Positions 49,052-60,092 of a stretch of 64,000 nucleotides of DNA are shown here, piece by piece. A program made the translations under genes and the position numbers. The stretch is from Elysia crispata (lineage: Eukaryota; Mollusca; Gastropoda; Plakobranchidae): the NCBI GenBank assembly GCA_033675545.1, contig JAWDGP010005804.1, positions 22,501 through 86,500 on the forward strand. The letters run 5' to 3'. Below the pieces are notes generated by a model. The model was not told the DNA's origin. It ran no database searches and saw only the letters and a list, made by a program, of their open reading frames with translations. The number at the start of each line of letters is the position of its first letter. Within the stretch, counting starts at the first letter, position 1.

Positions 49052-51003
49052 GATTACTAATACCATACTACAGACAAACTTGCTGAGAGATTTGGTAATT
49101 TCTTCATTGAAAAGATTGCAAAAATTAGGAAACCCATGGATGCTGCATCCTCTTCCCTTCCCTCTTTTGATTGTTTTGATGGAGATTGTATGATGATGTT
49201 TGAACCTGTGACAAAAGAAGATGTTATGAAAACCATTAAGGCGTCACCACCCAAATCTTGCTGTTTAGATCTCATCCCCACACCATTGTTAGTTATCCAC
49301 CTTGAACACCTTATTGAGCCAATAACTGCCATGATAAATCAGTCTCTTCTTTCTGGGATAGTGCCGGTCTCATTCAAACATGCTGTTTTACCTCTGTTAA
49401 AAAAGCCAAATTTATCCCCTGAAGAGCTGAGCAATTTTAGACCTGTGTCAAATCTCCCTTTCCTTTCCAAGATTTTAGAAAAAGTGGTCCTTTTGCAATT
49501 GAAAAAACACTGGACAAAGAACAACATTTTAGATAACTTTCATTCTGCATATAGAGAATTTCACAACACAGAAACTGCTCTTCTAAAAGTTCAAAATGAC
49601 CTCATATGTGCTGCAGACAAAGGCCATACATCTATTCTTGCTTTGTTAGACCTAAGCGCAGCATTTGACACAATTGATCACAGTATTTTGTTAGAAAGAT
49701 TGTCTAAAACGTTTGGATTATCAGGGGTTGTCTTAAAGTGGTTTTCGTCTTATGTCAGTGGGCGTACTCAGTGTATAATGATAAACAACCAAACTTCTCC
49801 TGTATTTGACCTTAACTATGGAGTTCCCCAAGGATCTGTATTAGGACCTGTCCTCTACACCATATATACAAAACCATTAGGCACACTAATTCAAAGTTTT
49901 GATTTATGTTATCACATGTACGCTGACGACACCCAAGTGTACTCCTCTTCTCGTCCAGAAAACTTTACTACCTTAGTAAAGAAATTTGAGAGTTGTATAT
50001 CACATGTTAAAAATTGGATGATTGTTAACAAACTTATGATGATTGAAGACAAAACAGAGCTTCTAGCATGTAGCATTGATAGAAAAGCTTCTCCATATGT
50101 TGTTGACCACATGTACATTGATAGTGATCAGATACTGTTCTCTTCAAAAGCTAAAAATCTTGGTGTTTATTTTGATTCAAAGTTGTCAATGACCCCTCAT
50201 ATCAATCATTTGGCCCAAATTATGTTCTTAGAGCTACGCAGAATTAAACAGATTAGATCTTTTTTAAATGAAGGGGCTGTGAAAACTCTTGTGTCCTCTT
50301 TCATTCTATCAAGACTAGACTACTGTAATTCCTTACTATATGGCTTACCCATGGACTCACTAAAGAGGCTTCAATTGATTCAGAACAACGCTGCTCGTCT
50401 CATTTTGAAAAAACGTAAAAGAGATCACTTAACACCCATGTTTAGGCATTTACACTGGCTTCCTGTACAAACTAGGATAAAATATAAGATTGCTGTCTTA
50501 TGCTTCAAATGTGTTCACGGCTATGCCCCTAATTATCTTGTAGATCTTGTCGGTATGTACGTCCCCACTCGTAGCTTACGATCAGGTAACAAAGCTTTGC
50601 TGTCAGTTCCATGCAAACCATCAAGAAAAGACGGCCATAGAGCATTTGTACAATGTGCACCAGTGGTCTGGAATGCCCTTCCCCTTTCCATCAGGGAGGC
50701 GAGTTCTATAAGTCAGTTTAAGACCCTATTGAAAACCCATTTGTTTACTGCACATGAAGACCTTAATTAGTCTGAGAAATTTGTCTTATTGTCAATGTCT
50801 TTTCTTATTTTCTTTGTACATGTAACATTTATTTTTTCCTCTTCTGTTTGTTTGAATTGTTAATGGACTGTTTTAGACTATAGACTAGTGTCACTATGTT
50901 AAACGTTTGTAAATAGACTATTGTAAAGAGCTTCGAGCCTACAAGTAGGAAGAGGCGCTAGGAAATAACTTCATTATTATTATTATTATTACTGCTGCTG
51001 CTG

Positions 51004-51077
<74 letters not shown>

Positions 51078-51233
51078 GCTACTACGATTACTAATACCAT
51101 ACTACTGCTGCTGCTGCCACAACTACTACTACTGCTGCTGCTCCTATGACTACGACTATGACGACGACGACGACCACCACCACCACCACGACGACGACGA
51201 CCACCACGACGACGACGACCACCACCACCACCA

Positions 51234-51277
<44 letters not shown>

Positions 51278-54200
51278 TCTTCTTTTTCTTCTTCTTCTTC
51301 TTTTCTTCTAATTATCACTACAAGTTAAAGTTATGTGAGTATTACCACGAAGAGAATGATAAAAAGCCCACACTCTTAAAGATATTATAATCTACAAATT
51401 CCAAAATAGGCTAAGTTCACATATACATCAAAAACAAAGAAGGAATTTAGCCTTCCGAACTATTATCTTATCAACTTGAATAATTAATGAGCCATCAGAA
51501 ATACTGTGGGCCCCTATGTTCTTATCTAGAAATTGGCATTGATGATAACCCTGGTGTAGAGGGCCAAAACTGATCATTCAGTGAATAGATCTTGCATACA
51601 AAGGAATAGCTTCTTAAGAATATGATTACTGCTGCAGTCAGTAAGAAGGTGCATCTGCACAGAATTACTTGTTTTATTTTGAAGATGGTCTTAGTGTAAC
51701 ATTTTTCTTTTTCCCACCGGATATTTGAACAAATAATTTTTAATGCAATCTTAAAACTCTTAATTTCTGGGGAAATGCATTGTTCTGGATGGAAAGTACC
51801 GAATCTTTAAAAAGTGAAGCTTACTTTGTTCACGTCTTCCAACTTTGCCCTGCCCCTTATCAAGTCTGACACTGATGCGAACTCTTCTGCTGAAACCTCC
51901 ACAAACTCTGAGGCTGCTTCTCTCCTCTCTGCTGCACTTTGTTCATAAGAGATCTCTGGCTCTACAGCTGCTATGAAATAAATATAGAAATAAAACTGAC
52001 AACTAATGTTCATTGTGGCTAGCTTATATCAAATTAACCAAGAAAAGCACACATATACAGTTGATATTACCTGAAATATGTCATTCATGTCAGAGTATTA
52101 CAACCTTAGACTGTCACACTGCCTTCATCATAAATAAGTTTTATGCATTCAAAATTATTTTTTTAAGATTGCAATCATGTCCTAATCACTCAGTTATAGA
52201 CCATTGTACATCAGTTGCAGTCTGTTCAAACTTGAAAACAACTTTTTTTATGCCCTTGAGAAATATAAACTATCACTTCACGAGAGGAATCTTTCCTTTG
52301 GGGTTGGTTTAAATTAGCGTATATACATGTATAACATTAAGTAGAAGAAATAACTGGTCTATACAATTATTTTCAAAATGTTTCTATTATTAGAAATTAC
52401 TGCTGAGTTAAAGTAAGGGTCATTAAAATATACCTCACTCCAAATAGCAATAACTTAGAATTAGTAACCTTTGTGAGTGGCACTTTTTGGGAAAATTAAG
52501 CGAGAGGCCTAATACAAGATAACTTACATACAAGACGAAACAAGCACTTTCATTATATTTTTAATACTTGATCTAAAACCACCAAATCTATGAAAAGAAA
52601 AAAAACAAAAAACCAAGCAACAACCTTCTGCACCTGAAGAATTAGTTGATTTTGCAACCGATTCACTCGTTGTAACTGACCCAGTAGCACCTTCCACACT
52701 TTGCTCTGCATATGAAGCAGCTGGTTCTGTCGATGCTTGCAGTGACTCTACAGGAACCCCCATTAGTTGTGACAGCTCGGTGAGCATCACTTTCGATGTT
52801 TCTTCCAACTCTGGGTTGCGTTGCTGAAGAGCACAAGATTGACAAACACATGAAAAGATTAAACTTTCCTGTGAGAAATGGTAGTCTCAAAATATAAATC
52901 ATATATACAAATTGGAAACCCCTTTCTTGGAAAGGAATCACCATATCAATTTACTGGGGCTGGGGTGCGTGTACTTATTAAATAGGCTTGTAGATGGTCA
53001 GATTGATATCTCTCCTTTTACTTAAATGATTCAGACATATGCCTCCACCTACCCATCTTTACCTAAAATCTAGGTATCTCGATAATTCTTATTCTAAACA
53101 CAAAATTTAGATAAAGGACTAAAACCCATTTGGTCAAAAGGAAATCGACTAATTCTATACTTTCCCAATATGTTTTTAGTTCCATTTAATCGCTTTGAAA
53201 TTTTCACATTAACAGCATCAAAGTGCACTGCCTTGTGGGAATTCTTAGCCGCGCAGTTATTTAAACCTACATACTGTTATGAGGAAAGTTTTAAAAAATT
53301 TGTTACCCTAAAATTAAAATCTAAATTTCTCTAGTTGTAGATCTTAAACCTTTGATTTGAGTCTAGCTAATGTAAATATCTAGGCCCTAGATCTAGAATC
53401 TATTTTGAAGCAACTTTTTTAGATTCTTTACTTAGGTTTATACTATATTATATAGATCTAGATCTATTCCAGACACTTTTTATATCTGCCATCACCTATA
53501 TTGTATGCTTACTTTCAGTTTCATTCCTGCCATCTCTGCCCAGCTGTGCTTACAGGAAATAGTTCCCACATTCTCCTTTTTCATTTTAGAAAATAATAAT
53601 CACATTTTTGCCTTTAATTTTCGAAAAATACTATTTTGGAGAAAAATAATATTACCACTCCAATCTTTAGGGCAAATCACAACTTTATGCTAAATTTGAC
53701 GTTCTTAGGTGGTCTAGAAATGCTCCGTTAGATGGTCCTCATTTTCCCCTAACTCCATTTTATATGAACAGGTCTCAAAAGGTCAATAGTAGCGTAGTAG
53801 GATGATTACATGCACATTTTTTTTGCGATTTCAAAAAGATTTTTTAATAAAAATGATTAAATGTATTCTTCCAAGCACATGTTGAGGAGATAGGTATAGT
53901 TTAATACCTTTAAAACCACATAATTTAATTCTGTTTAGTTTTGTATTGATCCATTTACCATTTCGTCAATTCAATAAAAAATCACATAAAATACTGGTAT
54001 TTTTGAGCGGTTGTTTTTACAAAGTGACCAAGAATGTTCATAAAACCCATATATTTTTTTCATTTCTTTTTCGACATACAGTAGCTTTTCACATAATCAA
54101 CAGACCTAACAGAGAGCACAATTCCTTTTAAATCTTATCTTTCATATGTGCTTCTGGGCAATATGCTCTATCTCATTTAGAGGCCTATTTTAAGCAAAGC

Positions 54201-57200
54201 AGATCAGCTGTTATAAAATCACAGCTAACTTGCTACATGCTTGTACAAAGAGTGCTAAAAATAGAATTCACTTTGCTACAATAAACAGGGTGAATGCAAA
54301 CTCTAAAATCTGATTGGGCCTCTGAAAACAAATTATGTCCTTTCATGTCATATTATAACGTCCAGAATGTACTTAGTTCCTTGTTTACTTTCACTTTCTG
54401 GACTAAACCATTGTTGTCAAGTTCACCGGAATTGACCTCTTTCTTCCCGTACAACCCTCTTTATTTTACACTAGTCTCAATGGTCAAAGAAACCATTCAT
54501 TTCAAAAAAGTTCCTGACCATAACGTTCAGAAGCATTCAAGGCCCCATATAAAACAGCCGTTTTGGACCCTTTTTTTTTTTTTGAAGTACTTGTTTCAAA
54601 AGTTTAATCATTTTATTTTTTAGATAAATCTAAGCATGTCGGCAACAAATATTAAAGACTGGGCATTAACATGGTTCTTCTGACATTATGATGAATCAAT
54701 TAGGTCCACTACTATCGTTTCTCATGGGCTTTTAAAGTTTATTTTCAACTATTTCTTAATTCTAGGGTGGGAAAAGTTTTTAACTTAGTTTCAGGTTGAT
54801 TATTATTTACAACAAGGTGTGAACTGATGTAGATCTATGTTCTTCACGATCTTCCTGGTGTTACAATGTCAAAAAAGTTATGTCATTGTAACATCTGAAA
54901 GAACAAAATGTGTGCAGATTGGTTTGTTGACTCTTCATCAACATTGTTGACACTCTAGACTCTAGCTCTTGGTGAGGAACCAAAAATGGAGGCAGTTTAC
55001 ATTGAAGTCTAAATGTATTTAAAAGCTGCATACACAAAATTCTGGAACAAGTTCTTCCCAACTTTACAATGACAGACATTATGTCACTGTAACATCGGGA
55101 AGAACAAAATGTGTATGCCTACTTATTTGTACACTCCTTATCAATACTGTAGATCCATTACACTCTAGCTCTTGGTGAGGAATCAAAATGCTGCCAACTT
55201 TAAATAAGTTTATAAGCCTCCAACACAAAATTTTGGAACAAGTTCTTCTCGATGTTACAATGACAAAAATTGAAATCCGTTACACTATTAACTCAGAGTC
55301 TTGCCATTCAATTATCATATTTTAATGACTGATAACATCTATATTCTCCCTCAAAGTAATAATGGTATGGTTTGTTTTGCTCATAAGGTAGCTATACTTC
55401 AATCGTTTTATGTCATCAGCAATGTTGGGAAGATCAATCTGTATTGATGAAAACTAGTATATAATATTATTTCTGTGTCCATGTTCAGCTGCTTTTCAAT
55501 CCCAAGTTAGCTAAGTTGATTGGTGCATGCCTTAAATTTTGATAATTATTTGCAACAATTTATGAAGTAACAAGTTCTTCATAATCTTCCAGATGTTACA
55601 ATGACAGAAAATTGTGTCACCATAACATCCAGAAAGACATAATGTTCATTTATTAATATTTAGAACCCTAATCAACACTGCAGACGTCCTAGACAGTAAC
55701 TCTTGGCTAGGAATCAAATGCAGTCAGCTTAAAATTAAATGTAAATAATTTTAAAAGCCGTGAACAAAAAAATTCTGCATGAAAGTTTTTCTCGAAGTTC
55801 CAGTGACACAAATTTAATCCATTTACTACCTGAAATTATGAGTCTTTCTTTTCAACTATCATATTTTAATGTACAATAACATCTATATTTTTCACCCTAG
55901 GTATTAAGGGAGTGAATTTTTTGCTTCAAAGGTAGCTAAACTTGAATCTTTTTGTGTCATCAGTAACGTCCAGAAGATCATTCCATGGTGATGAAACGAA
56001 TCATTATACAAAGTATCTCCAATTTTTTTTTCAATAAATTTACACCTTTCTCTATGGTATTGAACAATTTTAAGACAAAGAGAGACAAAATAAATTCCAG
56101 GTCTAATGTAACGCTTTAGGGTTGACCTCCTGAGAATTGCTCTTATAGATTCTTAGCACCATCGCAAGATGCAAGGATGAGTCTCTCACAAGTCTTTATA
56201 TGTATTTGGTTAGAGCTGGTTAGAGTCGTTAATCTCATAAGTCAGTGCTACAAAATTTCCCACTACAGGATAAAACTAAGTTATCAGCAATCTCCTCTCT
56301 ATATTATGATGCTGCACCAAAATTAAATGAATTTAAATTCATAGCCTCATAAATTCATTCCCAATACCTTTTGGTTAATGAGCAAATTGTAAAAGCCTAA
56401 CCTCTCGGACAAAAATCTCATTGAATACCTTAAAAGTTATCGAGATTGACTTTTTTCAATGATTTCAATGTAAAATAGGCACTACAAAAAGATTCTCAAA
56501 AGAGCACTATTAAACTGTAAGTGTAGGCAAAAACAACTGCTCAACTGTAACAATGATTTGGAAAGCTTACTGCCCAGTTATAAAAATTTTGGTCAAATAA
56601 TGATAAAATCTTATCAGCATACTAAAATCTAACTTCTTTGACAATGATACATTTTGAAATTGTCTATTAGAGAAGTTAAAAAAAAATAATCTGACCCCAG
56701 TTTGCATTTCTAGCTTTTGAACCATCTCTGACATTGATAGGAGCTGAGATCGTAGAAAATCAACTGCATCCTGCAAATTATAAAAAAGGAAAAGACATAC
56801 AAATAGATATGTATAAATTTTCAGATTTTTTATTTATTTATTCATTAATACGAAAAAGTAGGCCCCTAAAGGTACATTCACAGTTTGAAAAAATCCATAG
56901 GTTAGCATAAAAAAAAAATAATAGCAAACTAAATCTCTACTAACAAAAGGTAAAAAAAAAGAATTTAGCTCTTCATTCTTTATTTCCTTTCTTATCTCGT
57001 CTAGTTTAAAGTCTCTAAGTCTATTGGTGGGGGAGAATCAAACCTTTTGTGCTGCTTGAATGCCTGCAATCTCTTGTCTCAGGTTTGTGTACTCTGTCTT
57101 CACTCCCTCAATTTCTTTCATGAGGCGCACTGGATTTTTCTATGGTAAATACATCAGTGAGAATTATAAGCATAAGAGATGTTACAGAAGTGAAATTTTA

Positions 57201-57998
57201 TTTTGTGTACGATATTTTTATGATAAGGGCAGTAAAAATTCTGTTCAACCAATGAGTGGGTTTTGCAGGGATAAGCAGTTACATGAGTTACTGTCAAAAC
57301 AAGCAGCTAAAATCTCATCTCATGATGATTCAAAATATAGGTATGAAAAAATTTGATAAAAGCAACTTCTAGGTTCTACAGCCAAAGAACTCATTACCCC
57401 AATTAGGAAAAGAAACAATCCTTGGTGACTATACAATGTTCAACAAAAATCACAATTAAAGGCCCTGCTAATATTTCTATCAATAAGTTGTTTTAGAGAT
57501 GTATGATGCTTGATAAAGCAGATTATGATACCTAGATTTGAATCACCTAACCTCTTCTGTTGTGCCTTTTCCCATGTCTAACTGGCGCTCTAAACGTAGA
57601 GTTAGATGCTTCAAGTCAGCATCTGCCTTGTTGAACTAAATTAAAAAAGAACATTGAAATAGAAAGCAAACATGTAACACTTGGTTTGAATTTTTATTTC
57701 TTTTTAACCAGTAATATGTTAATGCATCATACATTCATTTAGTGATGATAATGTTATTATCACTTATCAAAGGGATAGATGCTACTGAGGTGATATTAAC
57801 TAATATTAGGAATTAACCAAACATGTAATTAACTTAACTATTACAACTATTAAAGATACAAAAATCAAATGTTTTAATAGTATTTTATTTAATCTGCTGC
57901 TTGCTCATTGAACAAAAACGAAAAATCAAATAACATTGAACTAAATAAATAAGTGTACTACTGACCATGAGTTCCAAATTGTCAACTGTTTTTTCCAT
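46814..57998 (-). CDS. SKA2: SKA2-like spindle and kinetochore-associated protein with a C-terminal SKA1-type winged-helix domain
   Basis: Nine exons on the minus strand, in transcript order: 57966-57998, 57552-57635, 57044-57139, 56696-56770, 52625-52823, 51825-51970, 48386-48429, 47587-47662, 46814-46873. All junctions are GT-AG with matching phases; the product is 270 residues. Residues 1-96 match the SKA2 coiled coil: METVDNLELM-like start (MEKTVDNLELM), FNKADADL, KNPVRLMKEIEGVKTEY, MVQKLEMQTG. Residues 97-180 form an acidic Ser/Thr-rich linker. Residues about 184-270 resemble the SKA1 microtubule-binding winged helix: EFVEVSAEEF, LIRGRAKLEDVN, EDLNPKEMNAMGLR, GQAKLKVLRALKLC. SKA acts with NDC80 at kinetochores to couple chromosomes to microtubules. 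Human SKA2 (121 residues) ends after the coiled coil, so the extended form is the odd feature. The assignment of the N-terminal part is strong; the winged-helix call is by eye. Confidence 0.85.
47696..47778. repeat. (GATA)n array
   Basis: About 80 bp of GATA units with TAAA interruptions, in intron 7 of the SKA2-like gene, just upstream (minus strand) of exon 8. Confidence 0.95.
48763..49071. repeat. (CTA)n with CTAACTA and CACTAC blocks, 5' flank of the LINE
   Basis: CTA units are interrupted by repeated ACTACTAACTACTAAC modules (48810-48920) and a (CCACTA)n hexanucleotide block (48933-48990). It ends in the non-repetitive island CGATTACTAATACCATACTA at 49051-49070, directly before the LINE. 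Confidence 0.93.
49072..50990 (+). mobile_element. 5'-truncated CR1/L2-type non-LTR retrotransposon (LINE) with open RT frame
   Basis: A frame runs open from about 49070 to 50770; the first ATG is at 49136 (544 codons). RT motifs are present in order: PFLSKILEKVVLLQL, LDLSAAFDTIDHSILL (motif A), YGVPQGSVLGPVLY (motif B) and YADDTQVYSS (motif C). A C-terminal part typical of the CR1/L2/Rex group follows (LHWLPVQTRIKYKI, APVVWNALPLSIR). The endonuclease domain is absent, so the copy is 5'-truncated. The 3' end carries a short hairpin (CCTAC-AA-GTAGG), GGCGCTAGGAAATAA and an (ATT)n tail, as in L2/CR1 elements. It lies in intron 6 of the SKA2-like gene, antisense to it. No stop or frameshift is seen, which suggests a young insertion. 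Confidence 0.9.
49136..50770 (+). CDS. Reverse transcriptase ORF of the truncated LINE
   Basis: Codes for the reverse transcriptase and C-terminal region of a CR1/L2-like LINE ORF2. The catalytic aspartates are visible in FDTIDHS and YADDTQ. The frame continues upstream of this ATG without a stop to about 49070 (EKIAKIRKP, the usual linker before RT in this group), so the ATG is internal to the original ORF2 and is not a natural start. No apurinic endonuclease domain is present, so autonomous mobilisation is not expected. Confidence 0.85.
   Translation: MDAASSSLPSFDCFDGDCMMMFEPVTKEDVMKTIKASPPKSCCLDLIPTPLLVIHLEHLIEPITAMINQSLLSGIVPVSFKHAVLPLLKKPNLSPEELSNFRPVSNLPFLSKILEKVVLLQLKKHWTKNNILDNFHSAYREFHNTETALLKVQNDLICAADKGHTSILALLDLSAAFDTIDHSILLERLSKTFGLSGVVLKWFSSYVSGRTQCIMINNQTSPVFDLNYGVPQGSVLGPVLYTIYTKPLGTLIQSFDLCYHMYADDTQVYSSSRPENFTTLVKKFESCISHVKNWMIVNKLMMIEDKTELLACSIDRKASPYVVDHMYIDSDQILFSSKAKNLGVYFDSKLSMTPHINHLAQIMFLELRRIKQIRSFLNEGAVKTLVSSFILSRLDYCNSLLYGLPMDSLKRLQLIQNNAARLILKKRKRDHLTPMFRHLHWLPVQTRIKYKIAVLCFKCVHGYAPNYLVDLVGMYVPTRSLRSGNKALLSVPCKPSRKDGHRAFVQCAPVVWNALPLSIREASSISQFKTLLKTHLFTAHEDLN
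50991..51310. repeat. (CTA)n, (CTG)n, (ACG/ACC)n and (TTC)n compound array, 3' flank of the LINE
   Basis: Begins after the (ATT)n tail of the LINE. It contains the same island CGATTACTAATACCATACTA (51085-51104) as the 5' flank, then GAC/CAC triplets at 51160-51235, CTA and TTC tracts. Confidence 0.95.
54835..56010. repeat. Degenerate nested repeats with palindromic boundaries in SKA2-like intron 4
   Basis: Diverged copies of a module of about 200 bp begin at 54841, 55052, 55250, 55575 and 55790. Conserved pieces include CTCTAGCTCTTGGTGAGGAA, ACAAAATTCTGGAACAAGTT and ATCATATTTTAATG. A larger block (about 55250-55460) recurs at about 55790-56010. Hairpin-forming arms sit at the module starts: 55052-55074 against 55082-55104 (19 of 23 pair), 55588-55607 against 55615-55634, and 54861-54869 against 54885-54893. 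Confidence 0.8.
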
Positions 57999-59443
57999 TT
58001 TTCTGAGCTTTTTCTGAGAATTCAAGTGTGGTAACTAGTTATTTCCCTTCAATAGAGGCCTAAGTCTCTCTGGATCCAAGGACTTCAGACTGGTGTTCAA
58101 GAGAGCTTTCATTGATAAATGGGAATCAGATACAAATCAGTCTCATCTGCAGAACAAAAGCAAAACGAAAATTAAATATAGACAGGTAATGGGTAAAAGA
58201 ACGACTTGAACTTTAAGCGTTAGAATTTCCAAGCTCTGTTTTGTTTTTTTTTGCATGTATGTAAACTCTTGAATATGTAATGAAGATTTATCTATGAAAT
58301 AATCTCAGCAGCTTTAACTGGCTAAAAACAATCAACTCCCTCTTTTTCAAAGAACAATGCATTACATTTTATGCCTATGAGCTTTTGGATCAGCGGACAA
58401 AGATTTCATAATCCATTGTTCTGTGAGCTTTACTGAATGGATTTGAAAGGCTCCTGGCTGAAAATTATAGTTGTATCTCCTTCATTGAGAATTACAATGA
58501 CCTTTCATATCAAATGCTTTTTATAGGTTTTATAGTGAAAGTTAACTTACATTTTGAATTTCATTTTAAGTTTTAGGATGTGCATTTATCATTCAACTGC
58601 TGTAAGGCTCTAAACCTGAGTGAAAGTGGGCAGGATTTATTTTACTCTGGATATTTCAAAGGATTTCCTAAATTTTACAAGCTTGAATCTTCTCCTGCCT
58701 TTGTTCCACTGGAAAAAAAACTGAAGGCAGCTGGTCCACATTGTAATCATTCACACCCAACCCATAAAAAAAAATTAAGTTCATTTCTATGTCAATACCA
58801 TTTTCTGGACAAAAACTCTCTCAGTGTGACACTATAGGTTTGAGTTATATACATGTATTGTGTGTGTAAACAGTAATTTGCCCTACAATTTAATTTAAAG
58901 TATCCCAAATCTAAATTAAATATCTTGGCCCTCAAAAAATGATTTTTAAAATAAACCCCTTGGTTGCTAGATCTTCCCCTCCTCCCCCCATTTAAGGATT
59001 TTCCTCATAAGTTCGTCAGAACATAGGTGGCTTCCATTAATATTTTACTTAGTATTGAACAAAAAAACTAAAATCATAAATTATATATATAAGAATGCAA
59101 GGAAAACACTTGTGTGCGCTGCAATTTGTTTAAAAGAAATAATTATGAAATATGCCCAGGTAAAGACAGATATAAAAGAGAACAAACATTGAAAAAAGAC
59201 ACCTAAGAATCAAGTGCTCCTATCTCGTTCTTTTGGAATGAAAAGTCTTTGATTTTTGAAAGTATCAATGAAGAAAGAATACAATCATGAACATTAGGCC
59301 TGTAGACTTCTATATGTTTGAAAGAAAAATTATATAAAATGGCCAAGGTAAACTAAGCCATACTCATCTCGGTACATTAAACATGCCCTGGCAGACAATG
59401 GGTTTTAAGCAAAACAGTTTTTCAACCTTGTCAGGAGTTAAAA

Positions 59444-59451
<8 letters not shown>

Positions 59452-59536
<85 letters not shown>
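59452..59536. repeat. (GA)n array
   Basis: About 85 bp of pure GA dinucleotides. Confidence 0.97.
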
Positions 59537-59539
<3 letters not shown>

Positions 59540-59940
59540 AATCCTTAACTCATCCGCAGGATAAACATTTTTGGTCTTCTGACATCTAAAATCCACAGAT
59601 ATTAGGCCTAATTACAAGTAGGGGCCAATTCTAGATCTAGAACTATATCTCTAGTATTGGGTGGGCCTACCATGAATTGTATCCATTTTTACTTATCGTA
59701 TCTTGAATCTTTTTTTAACTTCACGAGCTTGTAACACAAATAAACCGAAAACTTAAGAAACAAAATAATCTATCAGGTGAGATCAGAGTTAAGAATAAAA
59801 CAAAAAGAATTCAAGGCTTTCGTACATTCTTTTAAGTACCTCTTTCGAGATTCGAGCCAGAATGTTATTTTGTAAACAGTCTGGTTTCGTTGAGAGTAAT
59901 GTCCCCTATAAGAAAAAAAAAAAAAAAAAAAAATAGTTAT

Positions 59941-60018
59941 CCAATCAGCATCTCAATAATATTGTGTCGTGGCTTGAGGTCAATTTCTTCCGATTTACGT
60001 TAGAGCCTTTATGATTGG
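59941..60018. promoter_or_regulatory. CCAAT-box pair in the ERP29 upstream region
   Basis: CCAAT at 59941-59945 and an inverted copy, ATTGG, at 60014-60018, about 150 and 75 bp before the ERP29 start codon. Paired CCAAT boxes are common in NF-Y-driven, often bidirectional, promoters. No TATA box is seen. Confidence 0.4.
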
Positions 60019-60092
60019 ATCATCTTTTTAACGGGCCGGCTACTGTGATAGCTTGATCACAAGAACGAGAAGCTGCTTCACCATCTGAGGCG

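Larger units (their letters stand above)
57999..60092. other. Shared upstream region of the SKA2-like and ERP29 genes
   Basis: The two start codons point away from each other and are 2.1 kb apart. It holds a (GA)n array, an A homopolymer at 59912-59932 and a CCAAT pair near 59941 and 60014. A minus-strand 5' UTR exon of the SKA2-like gene ending at a GAG|GTACTT donor near 59838 is possible but unproved. Short frames here have no recognisable homology. Confidence 0.45.

Noticed and set aside
59961..60018. ER-stress response element upstream of ERP29 (CGTGG with a nearby CCAAT/ATTGG)
   Set aside because: CGTGG at 59968 region is not at the required 9-base spacing from ATTGG, so the consensus is not met.
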